Positions 43,503 to 51,473 of a DNA stretch of 64,000 nt are shown here, in pieces. Each line of letters opens with the position of its first letter. Position 1 is the first letter of the stretch. The notes beneath the pieces were generated by a model. That model was not told the origin of the DNA. It made no database searches and worked only from the letters and a program-made list of their open reading frames with translations. The position numbers and the translations under genes are program-made. Source of the stretch: Streptomyces sp. NBC_00273 (GTDB lineage Bacteria; Actinomycetota; Actinomycetes; Streptomycetales; Streptomycetaceae); assembly GCF_036178145.1 (NCBI RefSeq), contig NZ_CP108067.1:8199001-8263000 (forward strand), written 5' to 3'.

Positions 43503-43724
43503 GTGAATCAAGAGAAGTCCAGCCGGACGGCCGTCATCGCAGGTACCGGCGCCGGCATGGACATCCCCAACAGGGTGATCGGCAATGGCCGGACCGGGCG
43601 CGCCCAGGCCCGTCGGATCAAGGCGATCGTTCGCCACCGGGCCACCTCGGTGTCCGTCAGCACCAGCAGCGCGCGCGGTCTGCCTCCGGACGGCCCTGCT
43701 CCACTGGAGCCCGCTCGCTGCTGA
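43503..43724 (+). CDS. Hypothetical small protein or gene remnant
   Basis: 73 residues from GTG 43503 with a GGACGAG-like site upstream. The sequence begins VNQEKSSRTAVIAGTGAG, faintly like the nucleotide-binding start of a short-chain dehydrogenase, and then becomes basic and low in structure. No family was recognised and codon bias is weak. It may be a broken oxidoreductase start, in line with other decayed pieces in 43255-43912. Confidence 0.2.
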   Translation: MNQEKSSRTAVIAGTGAGMDIPNRVIGNGRTGRAQARRIKAIVRHRATSVSVSTSSARGLPPDGPAPLEPARC

Positions 43725-43912
43725 TCAGCCGGTTCCACGCCTTCTGCGCGCCGAGCCCGGAGGCGGCCGAGCGAGGCACGGGGCCGACCTGAAGAGAACC
43801 GTCCCAACTCTTCGGCCCCTTCAGTACATGCAAGCAATCAGCTCTTTGATCGTCGAGGAGCTCTTTTCCTGAAACCCGGTGGCCGGACAGTGCTGCCGTG
43901 GGAAGCGGAGAC

Positions 43913-45421
43913 ATGATGGGCCAGAGTCCTTATGACTATGTCGTTGTGGGAGCGGGAACGGCGGGGTGCGTGATTGCCTCCCGGCTCTCGGAACGCCCCG
44001 GCGTGCGGGTGCTGTTGCTGGAGGCGGGAGCCCGGGGCGCGACCGAGGCGATGGCATCTCCTTGGGGGTTCCTGGGGTTCGACCCGTCATCCCTCTGGCT
44101 GGGCGCCTCGACCGTGCAGGCCGGTACAGGCAGGGCCGCTGACGTGCTGCGCGGTAAGGCGCTCGGCGGATCGTCGAGCATCAACGGCCTCTACCACCTG
44201 CGGGGGCACCGCTCCGGTTACGACGAGTGGCCCGGACTCGGTGCTCCGGGCTGGGGTTTCGACGATCTGCTGCCCTATTTCCGCCGCAGCGAGAGCACCC
44301 GCAGCCGTGATGCGTCGGTGCGGGGCACGGACGGGCCGGTCGTGGTCGCCCCGGTTGCGGAACCCCATCCCCTGGCCACGGCGGGCGTCGACGCCGCGGT
44401 GCAGGCTGGGTTCACCCGCGCCCGTGACATCGGCGGCGGGCTGGAGACCGGGTTCGGGTGGAGTGACGTGAATCTGCCCGGCGGCGCCCGCCAGAGCGCG
44501 GCCGACGCCTACGTCCGTCCGTTCCTCGACCGGCCGAACCTGGACGTCGTCACGGACGCGACCGTGCAGCGGCTGCGCATCACCGCGGGCCGCTGCACCG
44601 GCGTCGAGTACACCGTGGGTGGCGAGCCCCTGTCCGTCGACAGCGCCGAGGTCGTATTGACCGCGGGGGCCATCGGTTCCCCGCACCTCCTGATGCTGTC
44701 AGGGATCGGCCCGGCACGACACCTCGGCGAACACGGCATCGGCGTCGTCGCCGACCTGCCGGGAGTGGGATCCCATCTGCAGGACCATCCGCTGGCGGGA
44801 GTGGTGTACGAGGCCAGCCGGCCCGTACCGTTCGTTCCTGCCAACCCGCCGGCCGAAATGATGGGCCTGCTGTACAGCGACCCCGCCGCGACCCGGCCGG
44901 ACCTTCAGATCTACATCGTCGCCGCACCGCTCCCGTCGGCATGGGGCCAGCCGCCGGCGGGCGGCTACTCCATCGCCTTCTCCGCGATGGCTCCGCACAG
45001 CAGCGGTACCGTGCGCCTGGCGGACGCCGATCCCGCCAGCGCTCCCGTCGTCGACCCCGGCTACCTGAGCGACGACCGTGACCTGGAGGTCATGCGCAAG
45101 GGCCTGGCAGTGGCACGCCGCATCGGGGAGGCCGACGCGTTCGCCGACTGGCGCAAGCAGGAAGCGGTGCCGGGCTCCGGGACGAGCGGCGAATCCGTGG
45201 AAGAGTTCCTCCGCAAGGCCACCGGCCCCTACTTCCACTTCACCGGCACCTGCCGCATGGGAACCGACGCCGATGCCGTCGTCGACCCTGCGAACCTTCG
45301 CGTACACGGGATCGCCGGACTACGGGTCGCCGATGCCTCGGTAATGCCGTCCATCCCCTCGGCCAACACCAACGCGACCGTCTACGCCATCGCCGAACGG
45401 GCTGCCGAACTGCTCGACTGA
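43913..45421 (+). CDS. GMC-family FAD oxidoreductase (choline dehydrogenase-like)
   Basis: 502 residues from ATG 43913 (ATG 43916 has better spacing to GGAG; GTG 43898 is also in frame). Signatures: FAD motif YVVVGAGTAGCVIASRLSE, GMC signature 1 GKALGGSSSINGLYHLRG, signature 2 GAIGSPHLLMLSGIGP, and C-terminal FHFTGTCRMG with the active-site His, then VADASVMPSIPSANTN. It resembles choline/alcohol dehydrogenases. It is distinct from the longer GMC protein at 13.8-15.7 kb and has no obvious partner gene. Confidence 0.92.
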   Translation: MMGQSPYDYVVVGAGTAGCVIASRLSERPGVRVLLLEAGARGATEAMASPWGFLGFDPSSLWLGASTVQAGTGRAADVLRGKALGGSSSINGLYHLRGHRSGYDEWPGLGAPGWGFDDLLPYFRRSESTRSRDASVRGTDGPVVVAPVAEPHPLATAGVDAAVQAGFTRARDIGGGLETGFGWSDVNLPGGARQSAADAYVRPFLDRPNLDVVTDATVQRLRITAGRCTGVEYTVGGEPLSVDSAEVVLTAGAIGSPHLLMLSGIGPARHLGEHGIGVVADLPGVGSHLQDHPLAGVVYEASRPVPFVPANPPAEMMGLLYSDPAATRPDLQIYIVAAPLPSAWGQPPAGGYSIAFSAMAPHSSGTVRLADADPASAPVVDPGYLSDDRDLEVMRKGLAVARRIGEADAFADWRKQEAVPGSGTSGESVEEFLRKATGPYFHFTGTCRMGTDADAVVDPANLRVHGIAGLRVADASVMPSIPSANTNATVYAIAERAAELLD

Positions 45422-45460
45422 GCGGGCCAATCCAATTGCGTGTGAGTAAACCTTGCCGTT

Positions 45461-45478
45461 CTTCACATGCATTTGAAG
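45461..45478. promoter_or_regulatory. Palindromic operator-like site upstream of the IMPase-like gene
   Basis: CTTCACATGCATTTGAAG is an 18-base palindrome with one mismatched pair. It overlaps a possible -35 (TTGAAG, 45473-45478) that is followed after 17 bases by TACCTT, in an AT-rich stretch 100 bases before the start codon. This is the expected layout for repression by a dimeric regulator. Confidence 0.45.
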
Positions 45479-45579
45479 TTAATGGTGAGCCTCTATACCT
45501 TCGAGACGAAAGCGCGGGAAGCAACGCGCAGTTCGGCCCCGACCGGCCTCACCACCCCTCCTCAGACAGGAGCACCACC

Positions 45580-46398
45580 ATGCCCGAAACGCTTCAGACC
45601 ACTGACGTCGTCACCTCCGACGCCGAGCTGCTCGACCGCACCGCGACCGCCGTGCGCGCCGCCGGGGCGGCGCTGCGCGAGCGCTTCGGCGATGTGGTCC
45701 GCTACGAGACCCGCGAAGAGCTGATGCACGCGCTCGCCGGCAACGACGACGCGGCCCTCGACATCCTGCGCCCCCGTCTCACGAGCCTGCGCCCGGAGGC
45801 CAGTTGGGTGGAGGACGAGCTGGACGGCGGGGCGCTGCCGCCCGGCGAGTGGTGGGTCGTGGACCCGGCCGAAGGCAACGTCAACCACCTGCACGCCCTC
45901 CCGGAGTGGGCGGTGACCGCCACCCTCGTACGGGAGAACCAGCCGGTGCTCACCGTGGTCCACCTGCCGTTGACCGGCGAGACCTACACCGCGCTCACCG
46001 GCGCCGGCGCCCACCTCGACGGCCGGCCGCTACACGTCTCCGGCACCGCGGACCTCGGCCTGGGCATCGTGGCCACCAGCCAGGCCCGGCCGGACGAGGA
46101 CGAGAACGTCGTACGGCGCGTCGGCTCTTCGATCACCGCGATGCTCTTCGACGCGCTCGTCGTCCGCACCGCCGTACCCGCGACCCTGCACCTGACGAAC
46201 GTGGCCGCCGGCCGCATCGACGCCTTCTGGCAGTTCGCCGGCGCCCGGGCGGACCTGCTGCCCGGCGCGCTGCTCGTCACCGAGGCCGGCGGACGGATCT
46301 CCGACGCCGAGGGCCGCCCCTGGACCCCGCAGAGCGACAGCTTCCTGGCCGCCGCGCCCGGCGTCCATGCCGAGGCCGTCGCCACGCTCTCCCGCTGA
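45580..46398 (+). CDS. Inositol monophosphatase-like protein with altered metal site
   Basis: 272 residues from ATG 45580 with CAGGAG seven bases upstream. The fold is that of the IMPase family: WWVVDPAEGNVNHL stands where the family has W-I-DP-DGT-NF, and ARADLLPGALLVTEAGG matches the final W-D-AAG--L--EAGG. In the metal-binding motif Asp has become Glu and Gly-Thr has become Gly-Asn, and the GEE segment reads VED. It may have lost or changed its phosphatase activity. The following gene (45-base gap) is an F420-reductase-like protein, so they form a small operon controlled by the upstream palindrome. Confidence 0.82.
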   Translation: MPETLQTTDVVTSDAELLDRTATAVRAAGAALRERFGDVVRYETREELMHALAGNDDAALDILRPRLTSLRPEASWVEDELDGGALPPGEWWVVDPAEGNVNHLHALPEWAVTATLVRENQPVLTVVHLPLTGETYTALTGAGAHLDGRPLHVSGTADLGLGIVATSQARPDEDENVVRRVGSSITAMLFDALVVRTAVPATLHLTNVAAGRIDAFWQFAGARADLLPGALLVTEAGGRISDAEGRPWTPQSDSFLAAAPGVHAEAVATLSR

Positions 46399-46443
46399 CC
46401 CCCCCCACATTTCGATCCGCACCCACGCAAGGACCACATCACC

Positions 46444-47040
46444 ATGACCACGATCGCAGTTCTCGGAAACGGCCGCGTCGGCGGCAACCTGGCCACCGCC
46501 CTCACCCGGGCCGGGCACGAGGTGACCGTCGCGGACCGCGCGCCGGGGGCCGCCGCCGACGCTGCCCGGACGGCCCGGATCGTCATCAACGCCACCCCGG
46601 GCGCCGGCTCCCTGGAACGTCTCGCCGCCCTGCGCGAAGAGCTGCACGGCAAGATCCTCATCGACGTCTCCAACGCCACCGTCGACGGACCGGACGGACT
46701 GCCCGCCGACCTCGTCTACCCCGGCTCGAGCCTCGCCGAACAGCTCCAGGAAGCACTCCCCGAAACGCACGTCGTCAAGACGCTCAACACCATGCTCTTC
46801 CCGGTGATGACCGCGCCTGCCACGCTCACCCAGCCGCCGACCGCCTTCCTCTCCGGCGAGGACCCGCAGGCCAAGCAGACCGTCCGTGAACTGCTCGTCG
46901 ACCTCGGCTGGCACAAGGAATGGATCACCGATCTCGGCGGGATCCAGACCGCCCGCGCCACGGAGGCCGCGATCCTGTTCGTACCGCACATCATGAGGTC
47001 CACGGGATTCACCCCCTTCGCGATCTCGATCGCCCGCTGA
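46444..47040 (+). CDS. NADPH-dependent F420 reductase-like / NAD(P)-binding protein
   Basis: 198 residues. It starts MTTIAVLGNGRVGGNLATAL, a Rossmann fold with GxGxxG, and continues RIVINATPGAGS, ILIDVSNAT and HVVKTLNTMLFPVM, all typical of NADPH:F420 oxidoreductases (Fno) and the related DUF2437/ProC-like group. At 198 residues it is a little short of Fno (about 215-230). It is probably cotranscribed with the IMPase-like gene. True F420 use cannot be shown from sequence. Confidence 0.82.
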   Translation: MTTIAVLGNGRVGGNLATALTRAGHEVTVADRAPGAAADAARTARIVINATPGAGSLERLAALREELHGKILIDVSNATVDGPDGLPADLVYPGSSLAEQLQEALPETHVVKTLNTMLFPVMTAPATLTQPPTAFLSGEDPQAKQTVRELLVDLGWHKEWITDLGGIQTARATEAAILFVPHIMRSTGFTPFAISIAR

Positions 47041-47169
47041 CTGTCGAGCCGCGCAAGCTGCGGGTGACCGGAGCCGGCACCGGCACGGATGGGTTCCCGG
47101 TGGGACACGATCGCGGCAGGCACGGTCCGACTTGGTGGCGGAGTTGACGTTGACATGAGGTCGTCACAC

Positions 47170-47553
47170 ATGAACTCTCCTGAAAATCAGAGTGCCGGCG
47201 TCCAGGTCGACGTCCCGGTGCGACAGGCTGATCTCGGCCGAGACGGCCTGGCAAGCACGATCGGCATGGCCCGCTGGCTGGAAGACGCCCGGATTCGGCT
47301 GCGGCTGCACCGCTTCGAACGCCTCATCGGTGAGGGTGGGTTCGGCCCGTTCCAGATGCTGCTCGTCGGTCAACGGGTCAGCCGGCTCGCTCCGGCTGGA
47401 CCAGTCGGTACCCGCGTGCAGGTGCACACCGGCGTTCGCCGGGTGGGGCGCTCCTCCGTCACCTTCGGGCAGGAGGTCGTGGTCGGCGACAAGCGCGTGG
47501 GCAGTGGCGACGCGACGGTCGTACTGGGCCCCGCTGCGTTCCCGGATCGGTGA
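47170..47553 (+). CDS. Hot-dog-fold thioesterase-like protein, N-terminal half of a probably split gene
   Basis: 127 residues from ATG 47170 (ATG 47155 also in frame). It reads as a first hot-dog domain: GLASTIGMARWLEDARIRL, GPFQMLLVGQRVSRLA, TGVRRVGRSSVTFGQEVVV and GSGDATVVLG. The stop at 47551-47553 falls exactly where a second hot-dog domain begins in the next frame. Actinobacterial double-hot-dog thioesterases are about 250-280 residues. A single-base change near 47520-47550 would fuse both parts. Confidence 0.6.
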   Translation: MNSPENQSAGVQVDVPVRQADLGRDGLASTIGMARWLEDARIRLRLHRFERLIGEGGFGPFQMLLVGQRVSRLAPAGPVGTRVQVHTGVRRVGRSSVTFGQEVVVGDKRVGSGDATVVLGPAAFPDR

Positions 47554-47860
47554 CGTCGACTCCAACCAGCACGTCAACTTCATCGCACTGGCCACCTGGT
47601 ACGACGAGGCGGTCGCCGCATTCACCTTGGACACGATCGGGACGCCCGTCGGGGGCTCGGTGCCGGATCTGCCGCCCTGGTCGTACCAGATCCAGTATCT
47701 CGGTGAGGTGACCTACCCGGGCAACTACGAGGTCGCGCTCACGGTCCGTTCCGTCGACACCGGGTCCGTGCACTACGAACTCGGTGTCTTCCGGAGCGGC
47801 ACCTGCCTGGGCGTGGCCGACGCCATCGGCCCGCCCGGCAAACTGCGCGCGAGTCACTGA
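47504..47860 (+). CDS. Hot-dog-fold thioesterase-like protein, C-terminal half (shifted frame)
   Basis: Up to 118 residues if the GTG at 47504 is used, overlapping the first half; no good ribosome site is seen. From about 47544 it shows a canonical hot-dog start IGDVDSNQHVNFIALATWYD (family form: D-D--GHVNN--Y--Y-E), then QIQYLGEVTYPG and SVHYELGVFRSG. The active-site Asp region is therefore in this half. It is either a coupled separate subunit or the rest of a frameshifted fusion. Confidence 0.55.
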   Translation: MATRRSYWAPLRSRIGDVDSNQHVNFIALATWYDEAVAAFTLDTIGTPVGGSVPDLPPWSYQIQYLGEVTYPGNYEVALTVRSVDTGSVHYELGVFRSGTCLGVADAIGPPGKLRASH

Positions 47861-48054
47861 CCGTTACCTCCGGCGGAAGCCGTGACCGAGGCGGCGAAGA
47901 AGTCGGCAGCATCAGCTCTGCCTCTCGATCGCTGCAATGCGAGCCGTCTATAGGAAGATTGGCACGGTGCGCACATGAGTCATGGCGTCGTCCCGCGGAA
48001 CACGGACACCACAGGACGGCGTTGAAGCAATGGATACGAGAGGGTCGGAGAGGG

Positions 48055-49089
48055 ATGCACGGTACTGGAGCGGAGGTCGACGGCGCGCGCGGGGTGTTCG
48101 CAGTGGACTCGACCGCCCCGGGCTCCGCACCGCGGGGACTCGACGTCTTCCGGCGCGGGTGGGAGACGCAGGTCGGCGACGACGTCTTCCAACTGCCGGC
48201 CTTCAGCCCGGACACGATCGGTGATTTCCGGGTCAAGGGCAACGTGGCCAAGGTGCACGGCGCGGCGATCGCCGATCTTCACGCCGCGTCGGCAACCCGG
48301 ACCGCGGACGTCCCGGGCGGCGATCAGGATCTGGTTGCCATGTACGTCGTGCGGCGCGGCGCATGGACTCTGGGCGGCCCGCCCGGTTACGGCGACCAGA
48401 CCGTGTCGGCCGGGCAGTTCCTCGTCCGGCACCTCGGGGGCCTGACGGCCTTCGAGACGACGGCGCACCTCACGGCGAAGTTCCTCGTCCTGCCCCCCGG
48501 CGAGCTCAAACCCCTGCTCGGGACCCGGGCCATCACCGGGCCTGCGGACTCGGCCGAGATGCGCTTGCTGACGGCCCTCACGGACATGATTCACATCACC
48601 GTGGCCGACCTCGGCCCGGCCGGTGTGGAAGCTGCCCAAGGCACCCTGATCGAGTTGACCAAGGCGGTGGCGAAGGGCCGGTTCGACGACGTAGAACCCC
48701 GGTTGGCTCCCGCGCTCGCCCGGGCAGCCAAGGACCTCGCGGACCGTCGGCTCGCCGATCCCGAACTTTCTCCGGCGATGCTTGCGCGTGAACTCAACGT
48801 CTCCGTCCGTACGCTGCACCGGGCATTCGCCGCGGTGGGTGAGCAGGTGACCACCTACGTCCGCCACCGGCGACTGCACGAGGCCCGGCTCGCCCTTGCC
48901 TCGCCGTCAGGGCGCCTGAGCATTTCGGAACTCGCCGCACACTGGCAGTTCGCGGACGGCAGTCACTTCACGCGAGCCTTCAAGAAGCACTACGGCCAGA
49001 CTCCCACCGAGTACGCGCGCTCGGCCGGAGCGGCCTCGCTCTCGCCGAACCGGCAACCGCCGGGCCGCGGGCCGGCCGAAAGCGCGTGA
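48055..49089 (+). CDS. AraC-family transcriptional regulator
   Basis: 344 residues from ATG 48055 (GGAGAGGG upstream). The N-terminal 190 residues are a cupin-like effector domain (AraC_binding_2 style: GDQDLVAMYVVRRGAWTLGG, TVSAGQFLVRHLGG). The C-terminal 100 residues hold the double helix-turn-helix: SPAMLARELNVSVRTLHRAF and ISELAAHWQFADGSHFTRAF, then HYGQTPTEYAR. The effector and target are unknown. Adjacent hot-dog or desaturase genes are candidates for control. Confidence 0.92.
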   Translation: MHGTGAEVDGARGVFAVDSTAPGSAPRGLDVFRRGWETQVGDDVFQLPAFSPDTIGDFRVKGNVAKVHGAAIADLHAASATRTADVPGGDQDLVAMYVVRRGAWTLGGPPGYGDQTVSAGQFLVRHLGGLTAFETTAHLTAKFLVLPPGELKPLLGTRAITGPADSAEMRLLTALTDMIHITVADLGPAGVEAAQGTLIELTKAVAKGRFDDVEPRLAPALARAAKDLADRRLADPELSPAMLARELNVSVRTLHRAFAAVGEQVTTYVRHRRLHEARLALASPSGRLSISELAAHWQFADGSHFTRAFKKHYGQTPTEYARSAGAASLSPNRQPPGRGPAESA

Positions 49090-49113
49090 CCAGAGGTACG
49101 ACCACAGTTCACC

Positions 49114-49143
49114 AGCGAGGGCTGGGATGACAGCCACCTCGCT
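49114..49143. terminator. Hairpin between AraC gene and desaturase gene (converging)
   Basis: AGCGAGG pairs with CCTCGCT, and an inner GCTG/CAGC stem is separated by a small bulge around a GGATGA loop. It lies between two genes that end facing each other. Confidence 0.55.
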
Positions 49144-49205
49144 CACCGCTGCGCCGAGCGGCCCGTTGCCGAGGCGTGACGGGTGATGAGAACCGATACC
49201 GGGGA

Positions 49206-50324
49206 TCAGGCAGCGACGAGCTCCTGCTCGCGGTCCGGCGCATCGACCTTGGGCTTCTTGTTCGGCAGCGAGAGCCGGAAGACCTTGTGCCACGCGGAGA
49301 ACACCTGCTTGGGCAGCGGCCCGGTGACGTACTCCAGCTCGTACTTCTCGAACAGTGCGCGCACCCTCACCGCGACCTCGGCGTACCGGTTGCTCGGCAG
49401 GTCCGGGAACAGGTGGTGCTCGATCTGGTGCGACAGGTTGCCGGTCATGAAGTGCATGGCCCTGCTGCCGCTGATGTTCGCCGAGCCCATCATCTGGCGC
49501 AGGTACCACTGGCCGCGCGTTTCGCCCTTGATCGACCGGCGCTCGAAGACCTGCACGCCTTCGGGGAAGTGCCCGCACATGATCACGGAGTGGGACCAGA
49601 TGTTGCGGACCAGGTTCGCGGTGAACGTGGCGGCGAGCGTGGTGAGGAACGACGGGCCCGACAGCAGCGGGTGGATCACGTAGTCCTTGAGCACCTGCTT
49701 GCGGATCTTGCGGCCCACGGCCTTGGCCCGTGCGCGGAACTCCGGGTTCTTGCGGCGCTGCTTGTGCAGGTTCTTGCCGAGCTCCAGGTCGTACGCCGCG
49801 ATGCCGTACTCGAAGAAGCAGGCGTTGATGAAGTTCCACAGCGGCTGGCCGAGGTGGAACGGGTGCCACTTCTGGTCCTCGTCGACGCGCATGATGCCGT
49901 AGCCGAGGTCGTTGTCCTTGCCGATCACGTTGGTGTACGTGTGGTGCAGCTCGTTGTGCGAATGCCTCCACTGATCGGACGGCGAGACGTGGTCCCACTC
50001 CCAGGTGGTGGAATGGATCTTCGGGTCCCGCATCCAGTCCCACTGGCCGTGCAGGACGTTGTGGCCGATCTCCATGTTGTCCATGATCTTCGCCACGGAC
50101 AGCCCGGCGGTGCCGATCAGCCAAGCGGGCGGGAAGAACGAGAACAGCAGCACGCCCCTGCTGACCAGCTCGAGCGTGCGCTGCGCCGAGATGACCTTGC
50201 GGATGTAGGCGGCGTCCTTCTCGCCTCGGCTGGCGATCACCTCATCGCGGATCGCGTCCAGCTCGCGGCCGAGCTCCTCGATCTGCTCCGCGGTCAGGTG
50301 GGCGGTGGGGTCGATGGCGGTCAA
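49206..50324 (-). CDS. Membrane fatty-acid desaturase (DesA3-like)
   Basis: 372 residues with a TTG start at 50324, four bases after AGGAG. The three His boxes of acyl-lipid/acyl-CoA desaturases are all present: GHNVLHGQWDW, WRHSHNELHHTYTN and SHQIEHHLFPDLPSN. Hydrophobic segments flank them (LLFSFFPPAWLIGTAG, FLTTLAATFTANLV). The ferredoxin-reductase gene ends eight bases upstream, its TAG stop touching the ribosome site, so translation is coupled. This pairing is as in mycobacterial DesA3 (Rv3229c)/Rv3230c. The reaction is oxygen-dependent insertion of a double bond into a fatty acyl chain, with electrons from that reductase. Confidence 0.92.
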   Translation of the reverse strand: MTAIDPTAHLTAEQIEELGRELDAIRDEVIASRGEKDAAYIRKVISAQRTLELVSRGVLLFSFFPPAWLIGTAGLSVAKIMDNMEIGHNVLHGQWDWMRDPKIHSTTWEWDHVSPSDQWRHSHNELHHTYTNVIGKDNDLGYGIMRVDEDQKWHPFHLGQPLWNFINACFFEYGIAAYDLELGKNLHKQRRKNPEFRARAKAVGRKIRKQVLKDYVIHPLLSGPSFLTTLAATFTANLVRNIWSHSVIMCGHFPEGVQVFERRSIKGETRGQWYLRQMMGSANISGSRAMHFMTGNLSHQIEHHLFPDLPSNRYAEVAVRVRALFEKYELEYVTGPLPKQVFSAWHKVFRLSLPNKKPKVDAPDREQELVAA

Positions 50325-50331
50325 GGTGCTC

Positions 50332-51387
50332 CTACCGTTCGATGTCGCAGGTGCCCGCCGCGGCGGACACACAGGTCTGGATGAGGACGCCCGGCTCTGC
50401 CTCGGTGATCTCGCCGGTGCGCAGGTCGCGGACGGCGCCCGCCCTGAGCGGCGTGACGCAGCCGAAGCAGATGCCCATACGACACCCGGACGGCATGAGC
50501 ACTCCGGCCTCCTCGCCGACGTCCAACAACGGCGTGGCGCCGTCCGCGTCGACGGTCTTGCCGGTGGCGCTGAACGTGACCTCGCCGCCATCACCGGCGA
50601 CGACGATGCTGGGGCGGAAGCGTTCGGTGTGCAGGCGCTCTTCGACGCCGTGTTCGCTCCAGAATTCCTCGGCGGCGTCGAGCAGGCCCGCTGGCCCGCA
50701 AGCCCAGGTCTCGCGATCGGCCCAGTCGGGTACCAGTTCGTCGAGACGGGCGATGTCGAGCACGCCGTCCGTGTCGGTGTGCACCTCGGTGAGCCGCAGC
50801 TTCTCGTCCGCGACCAGGTCGTGCAGTTCGTTGCGGAAGATCACGTCTTGCGGCTGTGGCGCGCAATGGACCATGACGACGTCGTCGAACTCGACGTCAC
50901 GCAGCATGCCCATCACGGGCGTGATGCCGCTGCCGGCCGTCAAGTAGAGCACCTTGGCGGGCTGGGCCTTCGGCAGTACGAAGTCACCGGTCGGCTGGTC
51001 GAGCTGGACCAGCGTGCCCGGTTTCGCCCTGTGGACCAGGTGGTTGCTGACCTTGCCGTCCGGGATCGCCTTCACGGTGATCGTGACGCGGCCGTCCTGG
51101 CGGTTCGTCGGCGAGGTGATGGAGTAGGCACGCCACAGGCGCCTCCCGTCGACGTCGACCCCGATCCGCACGTACTGACCGGCCGTGTGACCGCGCCAGC
51201 CCCTTCCCGGCCTGATCACGATGGTCGCGGCGTCACCCGTCTCGGGGTGCACGGCCTCGATGCGCCCACGCAGGTCAGCGCCCGCACGCAGCGGGCTGAC
51301 CAGGTCGAGGTAGTCCGACGGCAGCAGCGGCGTCGTGATCATCTCCAGCAGTTTCCACGCCCCACTGCGGAGGGCTGCACTCGTCAT
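50332..51387 (-). CDS. Ferredoxin-NADP reductase-type oxidoreductase with C-terminal 2Fe-2S domain (desaturase partner)
   Basis: 351 residues from ATG 51387. The FAD-binding segment is RAYSITSPTNRQ, the NAD-binding segment is LYLTAGSGITPVMGMLRD and TWACGPAGLLDA, and the C-terminal plant-type ferredoxin domain has PSGCRMGICFGC followed by a late TCVS, giving the four Cys of a [2Fe-2S] cluster. This single chain moves electrons from NAD(P)H to the desaturase encoded next, as in Rv3230c. It is the first gene of the operon and faces the PucR-type regulator. Confidence 0.93.
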   Translation of the reverse strand: MTSAALRSGAWKLLEMITTPLLPSDYLDLVSPLRAGADLRGRIEAVHPETGDAATIVIRPGRGWRGHTAGQYVRIGVDVDGRRLWRAYSITSPTNRQDGRVTITVKAIPDGKVSNHLVHRAKPGTLVQLDQPTGDFVLPKAQPAKVLYLTAGSGITPVMGMLRDVEFDDVVMVHCAPQPQDVIFRNELHDLVADEKLRLTEVHTDTDGVLDIARLDELVPDWADRETWACGPAGLLDAAEEFWSEHGVEERLHTERFRPSIVVAGDGGEVTFSATGKTVDADGATPLLDVGEEAGVLMPSGCRMGICFGCVTPLRAGAVRDLRTGEITEAEPGVLIQTCVSAAAGTCDIER

Positions 51388-51412
51388 GACCCCAGCTTGA
51401 TGCGCCTCAGGG

Positions 51413-51439
51413 CGTAAAGTCCTGACCGCAAGACGTAAA
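51413..51439. promoter_or_regulatory. CGTAAA direct repeat in the divergent desaturase/regulator promoter region
   Basis: CGTAAA at 51413-51418 and 51434-51439 are 21 bases apart start to start (two helical turns) in an 86-base space between divergent starts. GGCGTAAAGTC and AGACGTAAAT share extra flanking similarity. It is a candidate binding site for the adjacent regulator. Confidence 0.4.
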
Positions 51440-51473
51440 TTTCGTAGGCTGAATTGTTCGCAGGGAATAAAAC

